DNA from: a virus
Virus record (IMG/VR): IMGVR_UViG_3300044609_001857
Location: 1 to 29,082 of that record
Direction: 5' to 3' (one strand)
DNA: 29,082 nucleotides
Shown: one piece after another, positions 6,628 to 13,370 of the stretch
Layout: each line of letters opens with the position of its first letter
Position numbering within the stretch: position 1 is the first letter of the stretch
Program-made: the position numbers and the translations under genes
Notes under the pieces: generated by a model
What the model saw: only the letters and a program-made list of their open reading frames with translations
What the model was told of the DNA's origin: nothing
Databases searched by the model: none

Positions 6628-6708
6628 TCTTGACAGCCTCAGCTAATCCAAGGATATCTACATTTAAGCATATTTACATCAATCAACATTTTTCTTTAAT
6701 TAATCATC
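6628..6708 (+). promoter_or_regulatory. Candidate promoter of the AT-rich gene
   Basis: TTGACA at 6628-6633 is followed, about 19 bp on, by TATCTA and then an AT-rich leader with no Shine-Dalgarno before the ATG at 6709. Unlike the TTGACA elements of the late genes, this one is far (75 bp) from the start codon, so it fits a -35 box. The -10 match is poor. Confidence 0.35.
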
Positions 6709-7452
6709 ATGTCACCGAAATCCCAATGCATTGCTGATATCTGCGAGTTCCCTCCATTACCATGGACTCTACTCCAGGCGCTTTTCAAGGCTCAAGAACG
6801 ACGAATATTTCGGCAAGCACTTACAAAATCAAATTGGTTTCACTATAGACCATCTATAACCCCAATGGATTTTCACGACTATTTAATAAACCGATCCCAA
6901 ATAATCGAAAATTGGTTTCACTTCAGCAATATTGAAGATGCTTCTGGCCTCAACAATCGAAGGCTTTCTATGGACAGCAAAAAAAAAGTATATTTTTCGT
7001 ATGGTTACAGTGGTTTGAATTTATCTGAGCTTTGCGAACCAAGAACTGAATCAATCGAACCATATCTTCCAACGGCCTACTATATTTTTCGCTTATGCCA
7101 TCAACACAAAAGTATTGAAGACTGCATTTGGACAATTTGCCGAATACCTCAACTCAAATCCAAATCAGCCCCGGCATTTATTCTCCCGGACTGCGAGTAT
7201 GAATTCCATAGGAAAAATATATCGGTAGACAATATTCGAGATCATTTAATAAAACATCCAAATTTATTAAAAAATTGGCTTAGTCTTTGCAATAATTATG
7301 CTCAAGTATACCAAGATCAAAAGGATAAAAGTATGTATGTATATTATGGACCAAGGAAAGAAAAAACCTCTTCAGATTGTTATGCTCTAGTAGCTGAGCA
7401 AATAATCGATCTCTGCGATCTCGTGGTCAATTATAGAGAATCTAAAAATTAA
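6709..7452 (+). CDS. AT-rich unknown protein with internal repeat
   Basis: A 247-residue protein on the strand opposite to its neighbours and clearly much richer in A/T than the rest of the window, with many AAA, ATT and TAT codons. It contains two related halves. Residues about 52-140 begin DFHDYLINRSQIIENWFHFSN and pass through KKKVYFSYG. Residues about 172-245 begin DNIRDHLIKHPNLLKNWLSLCNN and pass through KSMYVYYG. No signal peptide, membrane segment or catalytic motif is visible, and I do not recognise the family. Odd composition, own promoter and opposite strand are what one expects of a moron, an independently acquired gene carried by a prophage, often for host defence or fitness. The function is open. 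Confidence 0.7.
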   Translation: MSPKSQCIADICEFPPLPWTLLQALFKAQERRIFRQALTKSNWFHYRPSITPMDFHDYLINRSQIIENWFHFSNIEDASGLNNRRLSMDSKKKVYFSYGYSGLNLSELCEPRTESIEPYLPTAYYIFRLCHQHKSIEDCIWTICRIPQLKSKSAPAFILPDCEYEFHRKNISVDNIRDHLIKHPNLLKNWLSLCNNYAQVYQDQKDKSMYVYYGPRKEKTSSDCYALVAEQIIDLCDLVVNYRESKN

Positions 7453-7547
7453 TTCCTCAACATTGGAATAAGGAACACAATTATTCTCGAAGTCGCCAGT
7501 CGGCATAAGGATTAGACGGAATAAGAAAAAACCATTAGGATAAAAGC
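7453..7547. other. AT-rich intergenic stretch
   Basis: No gene. It contains GGCATAAGGATTAGAC (7504-7519), which resembles the GGCATGCGGATTGG element of the two leaders, and a run of A-rich sequence before the ATG at 7548. It may hold the promoter of the following small gene, but no clear -35/-10 pair is seen. Confidence 0.35.
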
Positions 7548-7784
7548 ATGAACGAGAACGACGACGTAATCGCACATGATCCAATCGAAGACGATCCGGT
7601 AATGGGGCCTCTCGTAAAACAAGCCGAAGAGGAAGCAATCGCAGCCTTAGCAAAGGAAGGCATCATGCTGAACATGGGACACTGCTACGCGGTTTGGGGA
7701 AAACAAAAACAGATTCTCAAGGAGCGTCACGGCATCGATTGGAAGGCGCCGGATGAAATGAACCCGATGATCATATTTGATTGA
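7548..7784 (+). CDS. Small conserved-looking protein (78 aa)
   Basis: The protein is acidic at the start (NENDDVIAHDPIEDD). An amphipathic helix follows (PLVKQAEEEAIAALAKEG), then HCYAVWGKQKQILKERHGIDWKAPDEMNP. The 'G.C...W...K.ILKE..GI.W..P.E.NP' pattern is typical of short phage or plasmid proteins of unknown function. It has normal base composition, unlike the AT-rich gene 95 bp upstream, so it was probably not acquired with it. There is no good Shine-Dalgarno before ATG 7548. Function unknown. Confidence 0.6.
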   Translation: MNENDDVIAHDPIEDDPVMGPLVKQAEEEAIAALAKEGIMLNMGHCYAVWGKQKQILKERHGIDWKAPDEMNPMIIFD

Positions 7785-7831
7785 TCGCCAGTTCTCAATG
7801 CAAGAGGTGAGAAGACCTAGCAAATCGTCCA

Positions 7832-8113
7832 TCAATACTCACTCGGCAGCAAGATCGTCGTCGTCGACCTGTCGTGCTCGGTGATGATGTAGAGCCGGTC
7901 GCCAGCGGGTGTGCGGTAGCAACTCAATAGCCGGAACCCATCGTCGAGCGCTTCATCATTTGTTCTGCGATCCTCGTCGCAGAGTGCTTCGCCCCAATCT
8001 CCGCAGTGGTGGCGTCGCAGGTATTGGGTCAGGTCGACATCGAGTGCGATGGCACCGGGGGTGGCGAATATTTTACCCAGCGGGAAGCGGGGTTGCATCA
8101 GGTGTATGCCCAT
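7832..8113 (-). CDS. FPLG...ATPGA family plasmid/phage protein
   Basis: A 93-residue protein with the recurring pattern RFPLGKIFATPGAIAL, then RHHCGDWGE, DEDRRTNDEAL, GFRLLSCYRT and ITEHDRSTTTILLPSEY. I know this pattern from short conserved proteins on plasmids, integrative elements and phages, where it has no assigned activity. The compact alpha/beta layout with conserved GDWG and DR..T suggests a folded single domain. It lies 25 bp downstream of the MgsA-C-like gene in the same direction, and such genes often lie near one another in mobile elements. Family recognition is good, function unknown. Confidence 0.75.
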   Translation of the reverse strand: MGIHLMQPRFPLGKIFATPGAIALDVDLTQYLRRHHCGDWGEALCDEDRRTNDEALDDGFRLLSCYRTPAGDRLYIITEHDRSTTTILLPSEY

Positions 8114-8138
8114 GGGGATTTCAGTGGTTGGGGGTTAG

Positions 8139-8696
8139 TTAGGAATCAATGAGGTTGTCGAACAGGCCGGGAATGAAGGGCGCTAGGGCGTCTTGCTCCT
8201 GGCGGAAAAACTCGGCTTTGGTTTTGCCCATCCTACGGCCCTGCGGCGTGTGGCAGTCATATGCGTAGTCGGGTATGGGAACGTATTGACCCGCCTGTTC
8301 GAGTTCGTCGGTCAGCGTGGAAGCATCAAGCCCGGCCTGCTGGTCATAGACGAAGTTTTGAAGATGGTCGGCATCGCGGCTCTTCTTGGCCATGCAGAGA
8401 AGGATGATCGCTTTGGATATGAAGATGCGCCCCTTGGGTTTTCCTTTGGGCACATGCTGATTGATCTCGGTGTAGCTGTCGTGCAGGGCCTTTGTTTCCG
8501 CCGTGAGGATTCCCCAGCAGTCTTCTGCGCTCACAGTGAGCAAGCGCCGCCAGACATACTGACCAAATCCACTGGCCCAAAGTTCAAGTGCCCAGTAGCC
8601 GGCAAGTTTGGCATCGCCGCGCCGAATGGCTTTCTGCATGGCGCTGGAAACCGCTGGGAATGAATATCCGCGTATGGTGTTGAGGTGATAACTCAT
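8139..8696 (-). CDS. Stand-alone MgsA/RarA C-terminal-like protein
   Basis: A 185-residue protein whose first half (GYSFPAVSSAMQKAIRRGDAKLAGYWALELWASGFGQYVWRRLLTVSAEDCWG) matches the C-terminal helical domain of the RarA/MgsA clamp-loader-like ATPases. In those enzymes 'S..QKAIR.GD...A..W..EL...G...Y..RRL...A.ED.G' forms the tetramerisation and replication-fork contact region. The AAA+ ATPase part is missing. Conserved late blocks include PIPDYAYDCHTPQGRRMGKT. Free-standing versions occur on plasmids and phages and probably act with DNA replication or repair, perhaps by replacing or blocking host RarA. ATG 8696 is preceded by a 57-bp gap after the glycosyltransferase gene. Confidence 0.75.
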   Translation of the reverse strand: MSYHLNTIRGYSFPAVSSAMQKAIRRGDAKLAGYWALELWASGFGQYVWRRLLTVSAEDCWGILTAETKALHDSYTEINQHVPKGKPKGRIFISKAIILLCMAKKSRDADHLQNFVYDQQAGLDASTLTDELEQAGQYVPIPDYAYDCHTPQGRRMGKTKAEFFRQEQDALAPFIPGLFDNLIDS

Positions 8697-8753
8697 GGTC
8701 TACCATGGTCTCGCAGTGAAACACTTGGGGAAAGCAGTATTGATCACCATTTT

Positions 8754-9545
8754 TCAGACCTTCACTGATTGGCGGCGTGGTGCGTCCATCGAAACGCGGT
8801 CCTGGCTCTTGTAGTTTTCGAGGCGGATGTGGGCCTTCCATTTGCGCTTGAGGTAGCGCTTCTCGGTGGCAATGCGTTCCTCACTGCGAAACAAGCTGTT
8901 GCCCCCAAGGTTCTTGTCGCGCTCTTGCACGAAACAGAACCTCGCTTCGTTCCAGACAAGGCGGTTGTCCATCAACTCCTGGAGCGTGGCATCGATGTCG
9001 CACTTGCACTTGAGAAGCTCGTCCCACTTCGGTACGCCGCCATTCTCATCGCGCACCACACCCACAGCCCCGCCGACCCAATGGTTCACGCCAAACGGAT
9101 CATTGCGTTGAAGGAGCCTGGGATCGCTTCGTTGGTGCCAGCCAAACAAACGGGCCCCTGCCCCACGCGCTGACCATGCCGAGTTCTCGATCATCGCTTG
9201 GGTTTCTTCGATCGACAGTTTTCTACACCTGAGGCTGACCATGCAGACGCAGGCTGAAATGTCATCGTCGAGCATGACGATCGCATCATCAGTGAAGTGT
9301 TTCAAAACCCAGTTCCTCACCGCGCTGATGCCGGCAATCTCATCGGGAATGGTTTCAATCTCCAACCCGGTGTGGGCGTAATGTTCAGCTTCGCTTGCGG
9401 GAACCAGCAGCGTTGCCGTGGGAAACAACTTGTGGCTCGTGATCGAGCGGCTCCGGCTTCGGCTTAGAATCAAGAGCCTGAGTTTCAGCGGGCGCAATTC
9501 CGGCCATGCTGGCACGGCGGCAGAGTTCGAGGAGTCGTTTTCCAT
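8754..9545 (-). CDS. TAGT-like glycosyltransferase (GT-A fold)
   Basis: A 263-residue protein (start ATG 9545). It has the opening LRLLILSRSRSRSIT, then LVPASEAEHY, IPDEIAGISAVRNWVLKHF and a VMLDDDIS acidic triad at 93-95. This order matches the TET/JBP-associated glycosyltransferases (TAGT) of phages, in which the DDD binds metal and sugar nucleotide. A later GVNHWVGGAVGVV and DIDATLQELMDNRLVW fit acceptor and catalytic loops. Known relatives are thought to glycosylate hydroxymethylated bases in DNA. No TET/JBP oxygenase or hydroxymethylase is in the window. The first 160 bp overlap the ParB-like gene out of frame, so the two are coupled. An earlier ATG (9599) lies deeper in ParB and would add low-complexity residues. 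Confidence 0.75.
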   Translation of the reverse strand: MENDSSNSAAVPAWPELRPLKLRLLILSRSRSRSITSHKLFPTATLLVPASEAEHYAHTGLEIETIPDEIAGISAVRNWVLKHFTDDAIVMLDDDISACVCMVSLRCRKLSIEETQAMIENSAWSARGAGARLFGWHQRSDPRLLQRNDPFGVNHWVGGAVGVVRDENGGVPKWDELLKCKCDIDATLQELMDNRLVWNEARFCFVQERDKNLGGNSLFRSEERIATEKRYLKRKWKAHIRLENYKSQDRVSMDAPRRQSVKV

Positions 9546-10164
9546 GGATAACACGGCCGAGGCCGATTTTTTTGGTTCTGCGGGTGATGGAGTAGTCAAC
9601 CTCTCCCACCCCCATCAGTTGGAGTGCCTGCATCCAGTCACGCAGGTCGTGGAACATGAAGACGAGGTAGTCGTGGTGTTCGAACGCCTGGCATTCCATG
9701 CGTGGAATCATTTCCATTTCGTCCTCCGGGTTGGCGGCTTCGTCCATGAGCTTGCGGATCTCATCGTCCATGAATCCGGTGAGCTCGAGGTCGAAGCTTG
9801 GATCGGATTCGCCAATCGATTTGAGAACCCGGCGCAATTCGTCCTCATCGAGTTCGGCCAATTCCGACAGGCGGTTGTCGGCCAGAAGATCGGCAAGCTC
9901 CTCCGCCTCACTTGCATAGTCCTGCTCATCCACTGGGATTGTTTCGCACCCAATCAAAAGTGCGGCCTCCAAGCGGCCATGCCCCCGAACAATCAGCCCG
10001 GAGCGCTTGGATACGGTGACGGGATTGCGCCACCCCTGCTCCTGGATGATCGACGCGAGAAGTTGGATTTGGTGGGCGCTGTGGCGGTTCGGGTTAACCG
10101 GGTTGGGTTTCAGCGTGTTGGGATCAAGGAGGCGAGTGTGGGCGCAATGCACGGGAATGCTCAT
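9385..10164 (-). CDS. ParB-like nuclease-fold protein
   Basis: A 259-residue protein. Residues 10-100 form a ParB/sulfiredoxin-fold domain: LKPNPVNPNRHS, ASIIQEQGWRNPVTVS, and LIVRGHGRLEAALLIG with the GHGR motif. An acidic helix (EEAEELADLLADNRLSELAELDEDELRRVL) follows. After that comes a second part with EHHDYLVFMFHDLRDWMQALQLMG and VDYSITRRTKKIGLGRVIHGKRLLE, a C-terminal extension seen in phage ParB-like proteins. No methyltransferase is fused to it. Phage proteins of this kind often sit with DNA-modification genes and may direct or gate modification. ATG 10164 is preceded by TTGACG with a 14-nt gap. It is the first gene of the leftward set and its end overlaps the glycosyltransferase by about 160 bp. 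Confidence 0.85.
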   Translation of the reverse strand: MSIPVHCAHTRLLDPNTLKPNPVNPNRHSAHQIQLLASIIQEQGWRNPVTVSKRSGLIVRGHGRLEAALLIGCETIPVDEQDYASEAEELADLLADNRLSELAELDEDELRRVLKSIGESDPSFDLELTGFMDDEIRKLMDEAANPEDEMEMIPRMECQAFEHHDYLVFMFHDLRDWMQALQLMGVGEVDYSITRRTKKIGLGRVIHGKRLLELCRRASMAGIAPAETQALDSKPKPEPLDHEPQVVSHGNAAGSRKRS

Positions 10165-10292
10165 GCCCCCTGCCCCGCCGTCAACTATAGCCCCCGGACC
10201 CTTGACACTGCACAGGCGTTCATTCCTAGTCGGGGCCGCAAGCGGAGCAGCTTGAATTCAACTGGTACGACCATCGTAGCAAGGCGGAAAAA
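10165..10292. promoter_or_regulatory. Divergent control region between the two arms
   Basis: This 128-bp gap separates the leftward arm from the rightward late operon, so both are probably transcribed from here. On the plus strand TTGACA lies at 10202-10207, followed 17 bp later by CCTAGT, a weak -10. On the minus strand TATAGT (10184-10189) could be the -10 for ParB and runs straight into TTGACG. No strong dyad or terminator is visible. Confidence 0.4.
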
Positions 10293-10589
10293 ATGACAGA
10301 CCACGAAATCAAACTGGAATTCATCCGTCTTTCCCCAGAGGGCAGCCGATTGCAGGTCAAAACGATTTCATGGGATGGTCAGGACCCCACGGAAGCATGG
10401 CTTGATTACGAGCGCATTTCTAAAGATGCGAGTCCAGCCGCTGTCGATGCGGCGATGAACAAGGCATTGGCCGACGAACGATATTTCAGCCGATGCCAAA
10501 AGTGCCAAACGCTCAACCCAATCGGCTGGATGAACGATTCAGGGATTTGTCAGAGCTGCGCTGAGCAATTTTTGGGCATTGCGTATTGA
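10293..10589 (+). CDS. Zinc-ribbon protein preceding terminase (98 aa)
   Basis: A small protein with a C-terminal CQKC...CQSC knuckle pair (residues about 68-91) that should bind one zinc ion. The N-terminal half (IKLEFIRLSPEGSRLQVKTISWDG) looks like beta strands. It is the first gene of the rightward operon, 29 bp before the small terminase subunit. In lambda-like phages, short DNA-binding proteins at this position can act at the packaging site or as late regulators. No family name is recognised and the role is inferred from position only. Confidence 0.65.
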   Translation: MTDHEIKLEFIRLSPEGSRLQVKTISWDGQDPTEAWLDYERISKDASPAAVDAAMNKALADERYFSRCQKCQTLNPIGWMNDSGICQSCAEQFLGIAY

Positions 10590-10618
10590 TGTCGAGTTGA
10601 CGAGTCGGCAAGCGGCGG

Positions 10619-11224
10619 ATGGATGCCGTTTCCCCTGACATTGCCAAAAAGCTCCTTTCTCGCGACTTCGCCAACCTGATTGGCAGGGTCCAGAAAGGCG
10701 GCAAGCTGACTCGTACAGAACGCGCCATGCTGCAATCCATGGCCACTGGCAGCGGAGCGGCCCCAAGCACTGCATCCAGCTATGTGGAACTTGCTGCCGT
10801 GCTGGGCGTGACACGCCAGTCGATCAATACATGGAAAAAACGCAAGGACTCGCCAAAGCCAGCCTCCAACGGCATGCATGATGTGTCGGAGTGGAAGGAG
10901 TTCATGCGTCAAAACGAACTCAAGGGTGGCGAGCCACTCACTCAAGATGGCGCCGACATCGAAACATCGCTCAAGGCAAGGAAGCTGCTCGCTGAGGTGG
11001 AAGAGCGGGAATTGCGCGTAGGAATCAAGCGCGGTGACTATGTGGCGGTGGAGGAAGTTCGCCAGACATGGACGGAATTCGTTGCGCAGGCAAAAGCCAT
11101 GCTTCGCAAGAAATTCGAGCAGGAACTCCCGCCGATCCTATCGGGCCTCGACGCCACCGGCATCCAGGAGGAATCACGGCGGGCCATCGATGAAGTTTTG
11201 TCCATCCTGCACCAAGGCGAATGA
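10619..11224 (+). CDS. Terminase small subunit (Nu1-like)
   Basis: A 201-residue protein. A helix-turn-helix around residues 55-75 (SYVELAAVLGVTRQSINTWKKR) would recognise the packaging site. It is followed by a linker and a long charged helix (about 110-190) with KARKLLAEVEERELRVGIKRGDYV, the usual dimerisation and large-subunit-binding region. Its length and order match Nu1-type subunits. The start ATG 10619 lies 16 nt after a TTGACG element. The stop overlaps the large-subunit ATG (ATGA), so the pair is translationally coupled. Confidence 0.9.
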   Translation: MDAVSPDIAKKLLSRDFANLIGRVQKGGKLTRTERAMLQSMATGSGAAPSTASSYVELAAVLGVTRQSINTWKKRKDSPKPASNGMHDVSEWKEFMRQNELKGGEPLTQDGADIETSLKARKLLAEVEERELRVGIKRGDYVAVEEVRQTWTEFVAQAKAMLRKKFEQELPPILSGLDATGIQEESRRAIDEVLSILHQGE

Positions 11225-13044
11225 AATCAGTCGAACCGGCACACTCGAAGTTGCGAGGGATCTGGCGTGATGCATGGCGTCCACCAGATCGCCGCCCCCC
11301 ATGGGCGTGGTGTGAGGACCACATTTCCTCCATTCCCTATTCACCGATTCCCGGTCGTTTCCGCTCGGCCAACTCACCATGGATGCGTGAGCCGATGGAG
11401 GCGCTGGTGGATCCAAAAATTCGAATCGTGAGCATCATCGCTGCCATTCAGAGCGGTAAAACCAGCGTTGGGGAATTCGGCCTTGCCCACATCATCGCCA
11501 ACCATCCGGGGCCAACGCTGTGGCTCGATCAAACCGATGACGATGCCAAGGACCAGAGTGAAAGCAGGCTCCAGAAGCTCTTTGACGAATGCCAGCCGGT
11601 GAAATCCCTCTACCCGGCCAACCGCCACAAAAGGAGGCTTTCGACAATCCACTTCAACAACGGCATGACGCTCTGGGTGTTGGGGGCGCACAACAAGACC
11701 AACCTCCAACGCCGCTCGATCCGTTGGCTTATTTGCGATGAAACATGGCGATACCCGCAGGGGCACATGACCGAGGCCGAAGCCCGCGTCACCGCATTTG
11801 GCTGGCTTGGCAAGTGCCTCTTCATGAGCCAAGGCGGAGAGGAAGACGACGACACCCACCGCAAGTTTGAAACCACCGACATGCGCGAGTGGACATTTGC
11901 TTGCCCGCATTGCCATCACCGACAGCCGTGGAAATGGGAGCAAATCGAATGGAGCAAGGACGCACGCGACGAATCAGGCGAGTGGGATTTCCAAAAAGTG
12001 CGCGAAACCACATCGATGCGATGCGAATCGTGCAACCACTACTTCGAGGATAGCGATAGGTCGCGTCGTGAACTCAACCTCACCGGGAAGTATGTGGCGA
12101 CAAACCCCAACGCCACGAAGGAAAATGCCGGGTTCCATTGGAATGCCCTATGCGCCATGAGCTGGGGCCGCTTGGCCGAACTTTATCTCCGGGCCAAAGC
12201 TGCTGCCAGACGGGGTGATGTGAGCCTCATCCAGCAGTTCTATCAAAAGCGTCTTGCCCTCGCATGGCGGGAATACCTCGAGGACTACAAGCTCGACATC
12301 GTGCCGGGCGGCTACCTCAAAGGTGAGTCATGGGATGGCGAGGCCGGCGTGGATGCGCATGGGCGCTTGGTGCCGTCAGGACAAACATCAGCCTGCCCAT
12401 TGCGGATCCTCACCGTGGACTGCCAAATGGACCACATGTTTCTCGTCGTTCGGGCATGGGCCGAGGATGGATCAAGCCGCCTGATTTGGGACGAGCGTGT
12501 GCTTACCTACACCGATGTCGCCAGCGTCCAGGAGAGATTCGGCGTTCATCCCAACCTGGTTTTCATTGATGCCGGATATGCCACCTACGATGTCTACCGC
12601 GAATGCGCATCACATGGATGGACCGCACTCATGGGCGACAAGCGGGCGACATTCACGCACAAGGTGAAAGGCCGCAAGTCGATCGAACGCTTTTATTCAC
12701 CTCGCCGCAAAGTGGTCCTCGGCCGCGGACAGAGCTGCTCGGTGTTTTATTGGAGCAACCTCAACATCAAGGACACGCTTGCCCGACTTCGCCGCAATCA
12801 AAACCCGGACAATGGCCCGGTCTGGGAGGTGCCAGACGACATCGATGAAGAATACCTCGCCCAAATGGAAAGCGAACACCGCATCAAAAAAAGCGGCAAA
12901 TGGATGTGGGAGCGGATCGGATCAAGGCCAAACCACCTGTTTGACTGCGAGGCCATGCAGGTAGCAGCCGCCACCATGCTCAAGATCGTGGGAAGAGAGT
13001 CACAATCTTCCGTTCAATCCAACCCACCCGAAGACGACGCATAG
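11221..13044 (+). CDS. Terminase large subunit (GpA-like)
   Basis: A 607-residue packaging motor of the lambda GpA type (PF05876). AAIQSGKTS (74-82) is the variant Walker A, and LICDET (170-175) is Walker B with the catalytic glutamate. CPHC/CESC (228-231 and 268-271) form a zinc ribbon between ATPase and nuclease parts. ILTVDCQMDHMFLVV and VFIDAGYATYDVY carry the aspartates of the RNase-H-like nuclease, which cuts the concatemer. The length is normal for the family. A lambda-type cos or similar end-making mechanism is likely. The gene overlaps the small subunit by 4 bp and is followed by a 65-bp gap holding the TTGACA of the next gene. Confidence 0.95.
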   Translation: MKSVEPAHSKLRGIWRDAWRPPDRRPPWAWCEDHISSIPYSPIPGRFRSANSPWMREPMEALVDPKIRIVSIIAAIQSGKTSVGEFGLAHIIANHPGPTLWLDQTDDDAKDQSESRLQKLFDECQPVKSLYPANRHKRRLSTIHFNNGMTLWVLGAHNKTNLQRRSIRWLICDETWRYPQGHMTEAEARVTAFGWLGKCLFMSQGGEEDDDTHRKFETTDMREWTFACPHCHHRQPWKWEQIEWSKDARDESGEWDFQKVRETTSMRCESCNHYFEDSDRSRRELNLTGKYVATNPNATKENAGFHWNALCAMSWGRLAELYLRAKAAARRGDVSLIQQFYQKRLALAWREYLEDYKLDIVPGGYLKGESWDGEAGVDAHGRLVPSGQTSACPLRILTVDCQMDHMFLVVRAWAEDGSSRLIWDERVLTYTDVASVQERFGVHPNLVFIDAGYATYDVYRECASHGWTALMGDKRATFTHKVKGRKSIERFYSPRRKVVLGRGQSCSVFYWSNLNIKDTLARLRRNQNPDNGPVWEVPDDIDEEYLAQMESEHRIKKSGKWMWERIGSRPNHLFDCEAMQVAAATMLKIVGRESQSSVQSNPPEDDA

Positions 13045-13109
13045 CTCCACCGCTTGGCTGCGATTGGCCTGCCTGATCGTCGTCCTCCGTTGACACAGGT
13101 CGCGATTGC

Positions 13110-13370
13110 ATGGCGCGAGGATTATTCGTCACAGGTTTCACCGTAGCGGAGGTGCTCGCCATACAGAGCCGTGCCAAATCGCTCCTGCTGGATGGCAAGA
13201 CGATCATGAGTTGGAACGATTCGGACACCAATGTGACCAAGCAATTCACCATGCCCGTGGACCAAGTGCTGGAGGAATGCGCCCATGCCCTGCGAATCCT
13301 TGATCCATTCGCATATGGCAAATCCCAGCGTGTGGCCGCATCCAGCGTATCCGGATACCTCGCCAAATGA
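13110..13370 (+). CDS. gpW-like head-tail connector protein
   Basis: An 86-residue protein between large terminase and portal, the exact place of gpW in lambda. FTVAEVLAIQSRAKSLLLDGKTIMSWNDSDTNVTKQFTMPVDQVLEECAHALRIL has the helix, beta-hairpin, helix layout of gpW, which binds the portal to complete the head before tail joining. The start ATG 13110 follows TTGACA by 14 nt. Its TGA overlaps the portal ATG (ATGA). It is about 18 residues longer than lambda gpW. Confidence 0.7.
   Translation: MARGLFVTGFTVAEVLAIQSRAKSLLLDGKTIMSWNDSDTNVTKQFTMPVDQVLEECAHALRILDPFAYGKSQRVAASSVSGYLAK

Noticed and set aside
10202-10292. Basic reading frame ending RGRKRSSLNSTGTTIVARRKK just before the zinc-ribbon gene
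   Set aside because: It has no ordinary start codon in the non-overlapping part. The coupling to ATG 10293 is suggestive but not enough.
8754-10296. Long open frame on the plus strand opposite ParB and the glycosyltransferase (9418-10296)
   Set aside because: It is antisense to two frames with clear domain motifs and its translation is low in recognisable structure. It is open because of GC-rich codon bias.
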